37,677 bases of DNA from an uncultured Mucilaginibacter sp. (lineage in GTDB: Bacteria > Bacteroidota > Bacteroidia > Sphingobacteriales > Sphingobacteriaceae). The DNA lies in contig NZ_CAMLHX010000038.1 of NCBI RefSeq assembly GCF_946479965.1, positions 1-37,677 of the forward strand, given 5' to 3'. Shown piece by piece: positions 24,321 through 34,843 of the stretch. The first letter of the stretch is position 1. Each line of letters begins with the position of its first letter. Both the position numbers and the translations under genes were made by a program. The notes beneath the pieces were generated by a model. That model was not told the DNA's origin. It searched no databases and saw only the letters and a program-made list of their open reading frames with translations.

Positions 24321-24979
24321 CAGGTGCTGCTTTGCGTTTTCGATAAAATATCAACTAATGTGTTAGTAGAATTTAAATCTTTCACACCAGTAAATAATAA
24401 TATAATAAATCGCTCCGCGGCACTAGGGTTTCACTCAAACGAAATAGCTAGTATTTTTTGTGTAAAAATCACCGCTGGTTTTATTTAGTAGCCTAAACTC
24501 TTTATTTTATCATTATTTGTAACAATACAATTATAATTAAACTAAAGCGTTAAATTTTTTTTATTGAATAACATCTTTCATCAAAATAAATGTTGCAACA
24601 TTATTTTTTTATTGAGATGTTTGAAATGATTTTAAGAAAATTATAACCGAAGCATTTTTCTTTTTTATTGAATAAAGGGCATCTTAATACAGCTGCCGGG
24701 TATTGTGTGTTTTTTTGAATATACGATACAAAATGCAATGTTTCTGTCGATTAGGTTGGACAGCGCAGATAGGTGTGTGTGATTGTAAATTAAAGGGTAG
24801 ACTCAGTTAAAATAAGTTAAATAAATTAATTAGTAACCAAACCAATCAGATATGAAGAGAAAGGTACATTAAACTCCGGGTAGCGTAATCCACGCAACCA
24901 TAAAAGTCCCTATCAAAATGGTCAGATTTTGATAAAGGCACTAATCAAAAAATATAGTCATTGATTTTAAACCAAAATT
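24321..24979. other. 659-bp AT-rich non-coding stretch before the SusC gene
   Basis: No convincing gene on either strand. Three copies of TTTTTTATTGA occur near 24557, 24606 and 24661, the outer two extending to TTTTTTATTGAATAA. A 14-bp perfect palindrome AATGTTGCAACATT lies at 24589-24602. A second inverted repeat is listed separately at 24911-24934. The stretch probably holds the control region of the SusC/D operon, including a long leader. No clear TAnnTTTG box was found close to the start. Confidence 0.5.
24911..24934. promoter_or_regulatory. Inverted repeat, candidate operator or leader hairpin for susCD
   Basis: TATCAAAAT (24911-24919) and ATTTTGATA (24926-24934) are perfect 9-bp arms around GGTCAG, 45 bp before the SusC start. 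It could be a dimeric regulator site or an mRNA stem. No T run follows, so it is not a terminator. Confidence 0.45.
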
Positions 24980-27900
24980 ATGAAAAAAAGAAGAGGGACA
25001 CCTTCGTGCAATCGTATTGTCACAAGTGTTTTCGCATTACTTTTGTGTGCATCAGCCGCTCAGGCAGGTAGCCACGAAACCAATAACAAGGCGAGCTTTA
25101 TAAACAAGGCAGCCAATCTAACTCCCTTAAACGTTTTACCTGCTAAAACAATAACCGGTACAGTTAAAGACGACAAAGGCGAGACCCTTGTAGGGGTAAC
25201 CATAACCGAGCAAGGCACCCAAAATGCTACTACCACTGATGCTAACGGTAAATACAGTATATCAGTAGCAGGCGATAATTCAGTTTTAGTGTTTGCCTAT
25301 TTAGGTTATGAAACACAAAGCCAGACAGTAGGCGCACGTACAGCAATAAATGTAACAATGGCAACCAGAAGCAGCGCGCTTGAGGAAGTTGTTGTAACGG
25401 CATTGGGTATCAAACGCGAATCTAAAAAATTAGGTTATGCCGCAACCACTGTAAAAGTTGACGAGATATCTCAAAACCGTACAACCAACGTAATGTCTTC
25501 ATTAGAAGGTAAGGTAGCCGGTTTAAATATTTCGCCTCCTGCTGCAGGGCCGGGTTCAAGTACCAGGATACGTTTACGTGGCCAGGCTGCGTTTAACGGT
25601 GCTACTAACTCTCCGTTAATTGTAGTAAACGGTTTGCCAATGGATCAGGGCGAACAAAGTGTTAACCCTGGCAACACAACAGACAGGGGCGATGCTTTGC
25701 AACAAATTAACCAGGACGACATTGAGACGTTTACCGTACTTAAAGGTTCTACAGCTGCTGCATTATACGGATCAAGAGCGGCTAACGGCGCTGTTATCAT
25801 CACTACCAAAAGCGGCGCTAAGAATACAAAATTCGGTGTAGAGTTCACTTCAAACTTTGGCGCTGATCAGGTATTAGATTATAACCGTTTTCAAATGGAG
25901 TACGGTAATGGTGTTTGGGATGCCACAAAATTAAGCGGAAGAAAACCGCTTAACCAGGGTGAGTCTATTACATATGGTGGGCAAACCTGGGGTGCTAAAT
26001 ATGATGGTTCAGAGGTTACGTTTTTTGACGGCAGCAAAGGACCATATTCACCCAACCCGCATCGTATTACTGAATATTACAGAACCGGTACATCATTTAC
26101 CAATACTGTAGCACTTTCGGGCGGTAATGCAACTACCAGTTTCAGGCTTTCTTATTCTAACCAGGATGCTAATGGTATTTCTCCCGTTAACGATTACCAT
26201 AAAAAAATTGCTAACCTTGGGTTAAATAGCAAGATCACTGATAAGTTAACCCTGACCTTCAACCTGAACTACACTAACGAGGTAAATAACAATCCTCCAC
26301 AGGTAGGTTTCCAGGGTGCAGGTGCTCCTAACTTCTATTACCGTATGAGCCCCGCCATACCAAACAGGTTGTTTAGAGATAGCGCGGTTGACCCTAATAC
26401 CGGTAGTGAGCGTGTTACATCAGCTTTCCAAACAACTTTGCTTAACCCCTACTTTTCAAATCCCCGCCAGTTTTTAGTTAGAAAAGCCGACCGTTTTCTT
26501 TCTACAACCACTGCCAGATATGATTTCTTTAAGTTTTTATACTTACAAGGCCGTGTAGCATTTGATTATAACAGTGCATTAAATGAGGGTAATAACCCGC
26601 ATGGTGTGGGCGCGTCTAACTTGTTGCAAGGTGGTACCGGCCCTGCTTATGGTGGTGGCTATAACGTTGGCACAAACTGGCAGCGTAACATGAACTACGA
26701 CTTCCTGTTAGGCACCAACAACCAAAAATTTGGCGATTTTAGCGCTGAGTTAACCTTGGGTGGAAACATTCGTGATGACCGCGGCAGCGGTGTAAGGGCT
26801 TCAACCAATAACGGTTTGATCGTAAAGGACCTGTATTCTATTGAGAATGGCGTTCAAAAGAACGTCAATTACGATTTTAACAGGCAACAGGTAAACTCTC
26901 TGTACGGCGTTGCCGATTTTGGTTACAAAAACTTTTTATATTTAACCATTACAGATCGTGTCGACTGGTTCTCAGTTTTAACACCTCCTACATTCATACT
27001 GGCTAATCCAAACAATAGGGTAAATTATCCTTCAGTGAGTGGTAGCTTTGTGTTCTCTGAATTATTACCAAATGTAAAATGGTTAAATTACGGTAAGATC
27101 AGGGCCAGTTATGCGCGCACCGGTAGTGCCGCAGGTATAAACAATTTTGCCGGTCAGCTTACCTACAGCCTTGACGCTAATCCATTTACTGCAAACGGAT
27201 ATAGCTATACGCTTGGTAACTACAGCACTAATTTTCCAAATCCATTTGTTACACCATTTGACGTAGTTGAAAAGGAGATCGGTTTAGAAGTTAGGACCTT
27301 AAACAGCCGATTGAATTTTGACATCGCTGTGTACCACAAAGGCACCGACAATCAGATATTGAACGCGCCGCTTTCAAGCTCTACCGGCTTTACCTCAAGG
27401 CCCATAAATCTGGGTAGATTACAAAATAAAGGTATTGAGTTGTTAGTGGAAGGTACGCCAATAAAAACTTCAGCCTTTACCTGGACAACTTCAGTGAACA
27501 GCGCGTATAATGAAAGCCGCGTTTTACAGTTAGCCGCAGGCGCAACTGAGCAGGTGGTTAATGCCTTCAATGCCAATGGTAATGAGTTTTTAGGTAAGTT
27601 AAGCTATAGGGTTGGTATGGCCATGAACCAGTTACAATCACCAACTTACCGCAGAGATGCTAACGGAAACATTCTTGTTGGCGCTGATGGTAGGTTATTA
27701 GCGGAAGTAGATAGTAAAAACGTTGCTGTAGACCATACTTTTGGACAAGCTGATCCAAAATGGACCGGTGGTTGGAATAACACCTTCCGTTACAAAAAAG
27801 TCAGCTTATTGGTTCATATTGATTATAAATTTGGTGGTAAAGTGTTTTCATCAACCGCGCTTAACGGTTTAAGACAAGGTTTAACTCAGGCTTCGTTAGT

Positions 27901-28288
27901 AGGTCGTGAAGGCGGTGTTAAATTCCCAGCCTTAATACAAGGTACCGGTGCAAATAATGCCGACAGAGCCGTTGGTGTTGCACCTTCTGTATTCTACACG
28001 GACTACCGTGGCTTACAAATTGCCGATCCATTTGTATTTGCCAGCGACTTTGTTAAATTAAGAAACATTACTTTAAGCTATGATTTCTCTGATTTGGTTA
28101 GAAACGTTAAAGCTATTAAAGGATTGACATTATCTGCTTCCTGCCGTAACGTTGCAATACTGCACAAAGCCATCCCTGATGTTGACCCTGAGTCGATGGC
28201 TTCCACAGGCGATTCAAGGTTGGGTTATGAGCAAAGCGCGCTGCCAACAACCCGTACATGGGGCCTTAACTTAAATGTTAAATTCTAA
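24980..28288 (+). CDS. SusC/RagA-family TonB-linked outer-membrane transporter
   Basis: A 1102-residue SusC-type transporter that imports oligosaccharides together with its SusD lid. The signal region spans ~1-29 (ending AQA-G). The CarboxypepD_reg domain lies at ~55-130 (KTITGTVKDDKGETLVGVTI), and the TonB-box-like stretch EEVVVTALGIKRE at ~135-148. The plug with GKVAGLNISPP, STRIRLRGQAAFNG, PLIVVNGLPMD and STAAALYGSRAANGAVIITTKSG runs to ~270, followed by the barrel ending NLNVKF. Length is normal for the family. The SusD start is 11 bp downstream. With the GH43, GH51 and epimerase genes that follow, it forms a pentose-polysaccharide utilisation locus. Confidence 0.95.
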   Translation: MKKRRGTPSCNRIVTSVFALLLCASAAQAGSHETNNKASFINKAANLTPLNVLPAKTITGTVKDDKGETLVGVTITEQGTQNATTTDANGKYSISVAGDNSVLVFAYLGYETQSQTVGARTAINVTMATRSSALEEVVVTALGIKRESKKLGYAATTVKVDEISQNRTTNVMSSLEGKVAGLNISPPAAGPGSSTRIRLRGQAAFNGATNSPLIVVNGLPMDQGEQSVNPGNTTDRGDALQQINQDDIETFTVLKGSTAAALYGSRAANGAVIITTKSGAKNTKFGVEFTSNFGADQVLDYNRFQMEYGNGVWDATKLSGRKPLNQGESITYGGQTWGAKYDGSEVTFFDGSKGPYSPNPHRITEYYRTGTSFTNTVALSGGNATTSFRLSYSNQDANGISPVNDYHKKIANLGLNSKITDKLTLTFNLNYTNEVNNNPPQVGFQGAGAPNFYYRMSPAIPNRLFRDSAVDPNTGSERVTSAFQTTLLNPYFSNPRQFLVRKADRFLSTTTARYDFFKFLYLQGRVAFDYNSALNEGNNPHGVGASNLLQGGTGPAYGGGYNVGTNWQRNMNYDFLLGTNNQKFGDFSAELTLGGNIRDDRGSGVRASTNNGLIVKDLYSIENGVQKNVNYDFNRQQVNSLYGVADFGYKNFLYLTITDRVDWFSVLTPPTFILANPNNRVNYPSVSGSFVFSELLPNVKWLNYGKIRASYARTGSAAGINNFAGQLTYSLDANPFTANGYSYTLGNYSTNFPNPFVTPFDVVEKEIGLEVRTLNSRLNFDIAVYHKGTDNQILNAPLSSSTGFTSRPINLGRLQNKGIELLVEGTPIKTSAFTWTTSVNSAYNESRVLQLAAGATEQVVNAFNANGNEFLGKLSYRVGMAMNQLQSPTYRRDANGNILVGADGRLLAEVDSKNVAVDHTFGQADPKWTGGWNNTFRYKKVSLLVHIDYKFGGKVFSSTALNGLRQGLTQASLVGREGGVKFPALIQGTGANNADRAVGVAPSVFYTDYRGLQIADPFVFASDFVKLRNITLSYDFSDLVRNVKAIKGLTLSASCRNVAILHKAIPDVDPESMASTGDSRLGYEQSALPTTRTWGLNLNVKF

Positions 28289-28299
28289 AATTGAACATC

Positions 28300-29922
28300 A
28301 TGAAAAAAATAAATAGCATTAAATTTTTATTAGCAACTATCACCGTTTTAGGATTGGGAAGTTGTGATAAAGGTTTTGTCGAAAAAAATCAAAGCCCGTA
28401 TCAGCAAACCAGCATTGATCCGGCGATATTATTAAGTACAGCTGAGCGTAGGGTAAGTACCGGAAGCTGGGAAGTTGAATCAACCATTGTACAACAATTT
28501 GTTAACGCCTATGACGCGGGAGCGACTGCGGGTTTTCAATTTAACTCCGTAGGAGGTGCTGACCAATATAACCAGACTAGATGGAACCAGATCTATGGTG
28601 GCGGCGGAAATGTTGGTACTGTTAGAATTTTAGACCGTGCGCTTGATTTGGCAAGGGCTGAAACACCTTTAAGGAATAACCTGATTCAGATGCTCAGGAT
28701 ATTACGCGCCATGAACTATATGATAGTGGTTGATACGTATGGTGATGTGCCTTACAGTGAAGCTAACAAAGCGTACTCTTCAACACTTAATATTACACCT
28801 AAATATGATAAGGCTGCTGATATTTATGCTGATCTGTACAAGGAGTTGAAAGAAGCACGTGCGGCTTTAATAGCCGGTAGCGGTAGCAGTGCAGATAATC
28901 TGCTTTATGCCGTGCCTTTTGATATTTTTTACGGAACAGGCTACACTTCTACTCTTCCGGTAGTACAAATACCTAGATGGCAACGTTTTGCAGGAAGTTT
29001 GATGCTGCGTTTAGGTATGCGCTACTCAAAATCTGACGCTGCTAAAGCTCAGGCAATAGTAGCAGACGCATTAGCTGGGCCGGGTGTAATGACCTCTAAT
29101 GCCGATAACGCCGTTATACCGTTTAACAGTACAGATAATAATCCGTTAAACGCCGGCCCCAGAGGTACCAATCCGTTCAACTATTATTTGTACGAACCTT
29201 TTGTTAACCAGCTTAAGAATACTAAAGATCCAAGAGGTAAATATATCGTTGCGTACTATCAAAACCCGAATGTCATAAATGGCACTCCGCAAGATACTGT
29301 GTTAGCAAATCAATTTGGCTTCCCTGTGGGCTATAACCAAATAACAATTGTTACTAAACCTGATTATAAGGGTCCTGCTCAGAATAATAATCAAGGTTTC
29401 AGATACAGCCAGCTAAACTACAACGTATTTGGTAGCACTACAGCACCTATATTTGTTTGTACTTATGCGCAAACATCCTTGTTGTTGGCTGAGGCTGCAT
29501 TCAGAGGTTGGGCTTCAGGTTCGGCAGCAACTTATTATAATAATGGAGTTAGGGCATCTATGGACGAGTACGCGCTTTATCCTGGCGGTGCTGCTATACC
29601 TGCACTTAACTATGATAGTTATATGCGTCAACCTGCTATTGCCTTTACAGGTGGTAATGAGCTGCAAAAGATCAATACCCAGTACTGGATAGCGTCTTTA
29701 GGTAATCAGGCAGAAAGTTTCGCTAATTTTAGAAGATCCGGCTTCCCTGCATTAACACCTAACTCGTTTGGCACACCGCTGCCTGCGGCAACCGGTGGTT
29801 TTGCGCGCCGTGTACCTTATCCACTTAATGAGCGTTCAGTTAACCCATCAGGCTACCAGGCCGCTGCTGCCAGTATGGGCGGTGATGACGTAACTCAACG
29901 TTTGTTCTGGGACAAACCATGA
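28300..29922 (+). CDS. SusD/RagB-family nutrient-binding lipoprotein
   Basis: A 540-residue lipoprotein with lipobox LGSC at C22. I start at ATG 28300; an in-frame TTG at 28291 is less likely. The N-terminal region (ISSERRV-type helix, then QFVNAYDAGATAG) and the TPR-like helices (RNNLIQMLRILRAMNYMIVVDTYGDVPYSEA) fit the SusD-like branch with the DTYGDVPY motif. The C-terminal part ends with ERRVNP-like NERSVNPSGYQAA and a short GDDVTQRLFWDKP. It binds sugar chains on the cell surface and caps the SusC barrel. A strong terminator follows, separating it from the glycosidase genes. Confidence 0.93.
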   Translation: MKKINSIKFLLATITVLGLGSCDKGFVEKNQSPYQQTSIDPAILLSTAERRVSTGSWEVESTIVQQFVNAYDAGATAGFQFNSVGGADQYNQTRWNQIYGGGGNVGTVRILDRALDLARAETPLRNNLIQMLRILRAMNYMIVVDTYGDVPYSEANKAYSSTLNITPKYDKAADIYADLYKELKEARAALIAGSGSSADNLLYAVPFDIFYGTGYTSTLPVVQIPRWQRFAGSLMLRLGMRYSKSDAAKAQAIVADALAGPGVMTSNADNAVIPFNSTDNNPLNAGPRGTNPFNYYLYEPFVNQLKNTKDPRGKYIVAYYQNPNVINGTPQDTVLANQFGFPVGYNQITIVTKPDYKGPAQNNNQGFRYSQLNYNVFGSTTAPIFVCTYAQTSLLLAEAAFRGWASGSAATYYNNGVRASMDEYALYPGGAAIPALNYDSYMRQPAIAFTGGNELQKINTQYWIASLGNQAESFANFRRSGFPALTPNSFGTPLPAATGGFARRVPYPLNERSVNPSGYQAAAASMGGDDVTQRLFWDKP

Positions 29923-29946
29923 TAATTAGTAAACAGTATAATCTAT

Positions 29947-29978
29947 AAAAAAACCCGGGCGAAAGCCCGGGTTTTTTT
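29947..29978. terminator. Strong terminator after susD
   Basis: Seven A, then CCCGGGC-GAAA-GCCCGGG, then seven T: a 7-bp GC stem with a GNRA loop, symmetric so active on both strands. The following ~250 bp to the GH43 start are AT-rich leader, with no further gene seen. Confidence 0.95.
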
Positions 29979-30232
29979 GTGTAATACTAATAGTTTATCG
30001 TATGTAAGGTTAACACCAATTTATTTTCAAGTGTATTTATAACAATTAAAAATGGTTTTATACATTAGCGAAAGAAAAACCGATGAGGTTATAGCTTCTT
30101 TATCGCGAGTATTGTAAACATTTATAAACCAATTTTCTTTATATAACTATCAGCACTGTAATGTTTTTGAACGGTATCGTCAACTATTAAGTGTCTGATA
30201 AAAAAGGAGTTAATATCAAACCAACTAAATAT

Positions 30233-31954
30233 ATGAGAAACATTATTCTGGCATGTTGCTTAATCATTGCCGGTCAGACAGCTAAAGCGCAGCTTGTGCT
30301 GCCAAAAAGCAAGCAAACAACTATCATCAATCCGGTTAACCTTAGCTATCGTTACGCGTTAGATGGGACGTCGCGCCGTGAGGCTGCCGATCCGGCGATG
30401 ATCAATTTTAGAGGGGAGTATTATCTGTTCGCATCCAAATCAGGTGGTTATTTTCACTCTACCGATTTGATAAACTGGAATCTGATCAAAACTAACGATC
30501 TTCCGTTAGAAGACTATGCGCCAACCGCAATGGTTTACAGGGGCGAGGTCTACTTTATGGCATCAGGCAACAATCCACTTAAAATTTATAAAACCGCAGA
30601 TCCTAAAACGGGCAAATGGACCGTAGTTACAGACAAGTTCCCGATAACTATGATAGATCCGTTTTTATTTGCTGATGATGATGACAGGGTTTATTTTTAT
30701 TACGGATGTTCAAACGTCAACCCACTGTATGCAGTTGAGCTTGACCCTAAAACTATGCTTCCGTTAGGGCAGCCTACTGTTTTTTTTAACAGCGATAAGG
30801 AAAGCCATGGCTGGGAGCGCCGCGGCGATTACCAAACGGTTGACGGGCGCCCCTGGATAGAAGGAAGCTGGGTAACCAAGCATAACGGCAAATACTACTG
30901 GCAATATTCTGCGCCCGGTACCGAGTTTAAAAGTTATAACGACGGTGTTTATGTATCTGATAAACCAATGGGGCCATTTACATTAATGCCGAATAATCCC
31001 GGATCAATGAGGCCTGAAGGGTTTGTAGGAGGTGCAGGGCACAGCGGAACATTTAAAGATAATTATGGCAATTACTGGCGCATATCAACGGATGTTATTT
31101 CTGTAAAACACATGTTTGAACGCCGCCTTAGCCTGTTCCCGTTGTTTTTTGATAAAGACGGCATATTCCATACCTATACAGATTTTGGTGATTTTCCGTT
31201 GGTGTTGCCAAAAAAACAGCTATCGGGCCCTGCAGAGCTAAAGCCGAAATGGATGCTGTTGTCTTATAAAAAACCTGTTGAGGTTTCATCATCTCAAGAA
31301 AAATATCCAAAAGAAAATGCTTCTGATGAAGAGATACGTACGTACTGGAGTGCGGCTACCGGCGATAAAGGTGAATGGTTAACCATGGACCTTAAGAAAG
31401 TTTCGACAGTAAATGCGGTGCAGATAAATTATGCAGAGAACGAGGCCACTTCTTTTGGCCGCAGCGACAATGATTATTACCAGTACCTGCTGCAGTATTC
31501 AACCGATAAGAAGACATGGAAAACCCTTGCCGATAAACGCACTAATAAAATAGACGCCCCTCATGATTATTTAGAACTGAGCGCACCCATTAAAGCGCGT
31601 TACATCAGATTAACCAATTACAAAGTGCCATCAGGAAAATTCGCGATAGCTGACCTGAGGGTGTTTGGAAAAGGTACCGATGGTGTAATGACCCAAAAGA
31701 ACGACATATTTGTTAGCCGGTCTAAAACAGACCCTTGTGTGGCTGATATATCATGGATAAAAGCGCCTAATGCTGTTGGATATAACGTTCGTTATGGCAC
31801 AGCGCCTGATAAGTTGTACCATACCTACCAGGTTATGGGAACGGAGAAGGTAACCATTAGAAGCCTTAACAAAGCTGAAAGCTACTACTTTACTGTTGAT
31901 GCTTTTAACGAGAGTGGAATTAAAACCGGCAACCCGGTAGTTAAAGTTGAGTAA
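30233..31954 (+). CDS. GH43-family glycoside hydrolase with F5/8-type and FN3 domains
   Basis: A 573-residue secreted enzyme. The signal peptide spans 1-19 (TAKA-Q). The five-bladed GH43 propeller at ~40-340 shows the expected three acids: D53 (base, in [10 protein letters not shown]), D142 (pKa modulator, in [11 protein letters not shown]) and E210 (acid, in [15 protein letters not shown]). Residues ~370-480 resemble an F5/8 type C (discoidin) sugar-binding domain ([19 protein letters not shown], then [12 protein letters not shown]). Residues ~490-573 form a fibronectin type III domain. GH43 enzymes act on arabinan, arabinoxylan or galactan side chains. I start at ATG 30233; an upstream in-frame GTG would precede the signal peptide. 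GH51 follows 23 bp later. Confidence 0.9.
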   Translation: MRNIILACCLIIAGQTAKAQLVLPKSKQTTIINPVNLSYRYALDGTSRREAADPAMINFRGEYYLFASKSGGYFHSTDLINWNLIKTNDLPLEDYAPTAMVYRGEVYFMASGNNPLKIYKTADPKTGKWTVVTDKFPITMIDPFLFADDDDRVYFYYGCSNVNPLYAVELDPKTMLPLGQPTVFFNSDKESHGWERRGDYQTVDGRPWIEGSWVTKHNGKYYWQYSAPGTEFKSYNDGVYVSDKPMGPFTLMPNNPGSMRPEGFVGGAGHSGTFKDNYGNYWRISTDVISVKHMFERRLSLFPLFFDKDGIFHTYTDFGDFPLVLPKKQLSGPAELKPKWMLLSYKKPVEVSSSQEKYPKENASDEEIRTYWSAATGDKGEWLTMDLKKVSTVNAVQINYAENEATSFGRSDNDYYQYLLQYSTDKKTWKTLADKRTNKIDAPHDYLELSAPIKARYIRLTNYKVPSGKFAIADLRVFGKGTDGVMTQKNDIFVSRSKTDPCVADISWIKAPNAVGYNVRYGTAPDKLYHTYQVMGTEKVTIRSLNKAESYYFTVDAFNESGIKTGNPVVKVE

Positions 31955-31977
31955 TTAGATACTATATAAATTTATAC

Positions 31978-33528
31978 ATGAAAAAAACTTTGTTTTCTGT
32001 AAGCACACTGGCAATATGGGCCCTTGGCGCTTCATCGGTTTTCGCTCAAAGTGCAAAAGCCACAATTGGTAAAGAAACCGATATGGTTATAAGCCGTCAT
32101 ATATACGGCCAGTTTGCCGAGCACCTGGGTCGCGGTATTTATGATGGGTTTTGGGTTGATGCCAAAATGCCCGTTAAAAAGCAGGATAGAATTAGGCTGG
32201 ATATTGTGGAAGCCCTGAAGAAGATAAAGATACCAAACCTACGCTGGCCGGGCGGTTGTTTTGCCGACGAATACCACTGGCGCGATGGTATTGGCGTGCG
32301 CACTAACCGTCCGAAGATGGTAAATACTAACTGGGGCGGCGTAACAGAGGATAACAGCTTTGGCACGCATGAGTTTTTAGCACTTTGTAAATTATTAAAC
32401 ACCGAACCTTATATAACAGGTAACGTAGGTAGCGGCACCGTTCAGGAAATGTCAAACTGGGTAGAGTACCTTAACTTTGACGGCAAAAGCCCGCTGACCG
32501 ATCTGCGTGCAAAAAATGGACATCCAAAACCGTTTAACGTAACTTTTTGGGGAGTGGGTAATGAGAGCTGGGGTTGCGGTGGTACCATGACGCCGGAGTA
32601 CTATGCTGATGAGTTTAAACGATATGCTACTTTTGCTAAAGATTACGGCAGCAACCAACTCAAGAAAATTGCCACAGGTCCTGCCGGTGATAATTACAAC
32701 TGGACAGAGGTTGTAATGAAAAATGTTAAAAAAGACATGTGGGGTATTGCATTGCATTATTATACCCTGCCAACCGGAAGTTGGACCGGCAGCAAAGGAT
32801 CAGCCACAAAATTTGCCGAGGATGCTTACTTCAATACACTTAAAAATTGCCTTAAAATGGAAGAGTTTGTTACTAAACACTCGGCCATTATGGATAAATA
32901 CGATCCGGATAAGAAAGTTGCGCTGGTAGTTGATGAGTGGGGTGTTTGGACGGATTCTGAACCGGGCACTAATCCTGGCTTTTTGTTTCAGCAAAACAGC
33001 TTGCGCGATGCTTTGGTAGCGGCTTCAACATTAAACATTTTTAACAATCACGCTGATAGGGTAAAAATGGCTAACCTGGCCCAAACCATTAATGTGTTGC
33101 AGGCAGTTATATTAACGCAAAAAGAAAAGATCATCCTTACGCCAACTTACCATGTTTTTGATATGTTTAAAGTGCATCAGGATGCTAAATTATTGCCAAT
33201 AAAACTTGACGTTCCGGAATACGAATTTGACGGAAAGAAACTTCCTGCTGTAAACGTATCAGCATCAAAAGACGCCAGCGGAAAGATCCATCTTACTATA
33301 GTTAACATTGACAACCACAAAGCAATTGACTTTAAAGCTGATCTGGGAAATGTTAACTGGAGTACTGTTAGCGGGCAAATACTTACAGGTACAAATGTTA
33401 CCAATATTAATACCTTTGCTAACCCCAATAATATTAAACTTGTAGCGTTTAATGATGCGAAAAAGGATGGAAGCAGTATATCTGTTAAATTGCCGGCACA
33501 TTCAGTTGTATCGCTTGAATTAAAGTAA
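31978..33528 (+). CDS. Alpha-L-arabinofuranosidase, GH51
   Basis: A 516-residue GH51 enzyme releasing arabinofuranose from arabinan or arabinoxylan. A signal peptide (1-23, ending VFA-Q) makes it extracytoplasmic, unlike many cytoplasmic GH51s. The N-terminal [19 protein letters not shown] and [19 protein letters not shown] are family signatures. The acid/base is E196 in GVGNESWG and the nucleophile is E320 in VVDEWGVW. The C-terminal ~400-516 forms the beta-sandwich domain. It is co-directional with the GH43 and epimerase genes at 21-23 bp spacing, indicating one operon for arabinose release and conversion. Confidence 0.95.
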   Translation: MKKTLFSVSTLAIWALGASSVFAQSAKATIGKETDMVISRHIYGQFAEHLGRGIYDGFWVDAKMPVKKQDRIRLDIVEALKKIKIPNLRWPGGCFADEYHWRDGIGVRTNRPKMVNTNWGGVTEDNSFGTHEFLALCKLLNTEPYITGNVGSGTVQEMSNWVEYLNFDGKSPLTDLRAKNGHPKPFNVTFWGVGNESWGCGGTMTPEYYADEFKRYATFAKDYGSNQLKKIATGPAGDNYNWTEVVMKNVKKDMWGIALHYYTLPTGSWTGSKGSATKFAEDAYFNTLKNCLKMEEFVTKHSAIMDKYDPDKKVALVVDEWGVWTDSEPGTNPGFLFQQNSLRDALVAASTLNIFNNHADRVKMANLAQTINVLQAVILTQKEKIILTPTYHVFDMFKVHQDAKLLPIKLDVPEYEFDGKKLPAVNVSASKDASGKIHLTIVNIDNHKAIDFKADLGNVNWSTVSGQILTGTNVTNINTFANPNNIKLVAFNDAKKDGSSISVKLPAHSVVSLELK

Positions 33529-33549
33529 ACCAATAAACCAATTAGAATA

Positions 33550-34731
33550 ATGAGAACACAATCAAAATTTTTCATGGCAGCTTTAATGGCGGTTGCGGCT
33601 TTAGGCAACTACGCGTGCACGCCCCCAACAAAGGAAGAAACAACAACAGAGAATACTATGGAGCAAACAAGTACTGCACTACCCGATAGCAGTAATTTTA
33701 CAGGTAAGGTGAATGGTAAAGATACCCACCTTTATACCTTATCTAACAAAAACGGCATGACAGTAGCTATTACTAACTATGGTGGCCGCATTGTTAGTTT
33801 AAATGTTAAAGATAAAACCGGCGGTTTTAAAGATGTTGTGTTAGGATATGATGATGTAAAAACCTACCAAAAACGCGGCGAGCCTTACTTTGGCGCGCTG
33901 ATAGGCCGTTACGGTAATCGCATTGGCAACGGTAAATTTACGCTGAACGGTAAAGAGTATACCCTTGAGTTAAATGATGGCAAAAATACATTGCATGGCG
34001 GTGCCCACGGCTATTGGATGCAGGTTTGGGATGCAAAGCAGGTAGGCAATCAAAAACTTGAGCTTACTTACGTTTCTAAAGATGGCGAAGCCGGTTATCC
34101 GGGAACCCTAAATGTTAAGGTTGTTTATACTTTAACTGATGACAACGCTGTTCAAATTGACTATACTGCTACAACTGATAAAACCACAGTAGTTAACTTA
34201 ACCAATCACGCTTACTTTAACTTAAACGGTGCCGGCGATTCAACTATTCTTAATAATGAGCTACGTATAGCTGCCGATGCTATTACACCGGTAGATAATA
34301 CGTTGATACCAACAGGAAAGATAACTCCGGTAAAAGGAACGGCGTTTGATTTTACTACGTCAAAAACCATTGGTAAGGATATTAATGCCGCAGAAGAGCA
34401 ACTTAAATTCGGTAAAGGTTATGACCACAATTTTGTGCTTAACAAACACACTTTAAAGGATGTGGTAGCAACCGTTAAAAGCCCTGTAACCGGTATTGTT
34501 ATGGATGTTTATACCGAAGAGCCCGGTCTGCAGTTTTATAGCGGTAACTTTTTAGATGGCCGTGCTAAAGATGGTAAAGGCAAAGTAGCTTATCCGCTGC
34601 GCTCGGCATTGTGTTTAGAAACACAGCATTTTCCGGATGCACCTAACAAACCTGAGTTTGCATCAACAACTTTAAATCCTGGTCAAACTTATAAAACCAC
34701 AAGCATTTATAAATTTAGCGTAGCTAAATAA
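33550..34731 (+). CDS. galM: Aldose 1-epimerase (galactose mutarotase-type), exported
   Basis: A 393-residue mutarotase interconverting alpha and beta anomers of free sugars. The N-terminus is a hydrophobic signal ending GNYAC; C23 may be lipidated although the lipobox is weak. Active-site residues are H149 in NTLHGG, H220 in NLTNHAYFN, D292 in YDHNF and the base E357 in CLETQHFPDAPN. It follows the GH51 gene by 21 bp and would act on released sugar, probably arabinose or galactose, in the periplasm. Length is longer than cytoplasmic GalM (~340) because of the signal and a Thr/Glu-rich linker (~25-45). Confidence 0.93.
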   Translation: MRTQSKFFMAALMAVAALGNYACTPPTKEETTTENTMEQTSTALPDSSNFTGKVNGKDTHLYTLSNKNGMTVAITNYGGRIVSLNVKDKTGGFKDVVLGYDDVKTYQKRGEPYFGALIGRYGNRIGNGKFTLNGKEYTLELNDGKNTLHGGAHGYWMQVWDAKQVGNQKLELTYVSKDGEAGYPGTLNVKVVYTLTDDNAVQIDYTATTDKTTVVNLTNHAYFNLNGAGDSTILNNELRIAADAITPVDNTLIPTGKITPVKGTAFDFTTSKTIGKDINAAEEQLKFGKGYDHNFVLNKHTLKDVVATVKSPVTGIVMDVYTEEPGLQFYSGNFLDGRAKDGKGKVAYPLRSALCLETQHFPDAPNKPEFASTTLNPGQTYKTTSIYKFSVAK

Positions 34732-34756
34732 ATAGTATTTCGCTTAATAATTAATC

Positions 34757-34785
34757 AGCAGACCGGTTAGCCGGTCTGCTTTTTT
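34757..34785 (+). terminator. Terminator of the GH43-GH51-epimerase operon
   Basis: AGCAGACCGG (34757-34766), loop TTAG, CCGGTCTGCT (34771-34780), then TTTTT: a perfect 10-bp stem with a T run. Confidence 0.95.
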
Positions 34786-34843
34786 GTTTTAAAGAATTTT
34801 TTTCTGATTCTACATAACTATATTCGGCGGAAAATTGATACGA

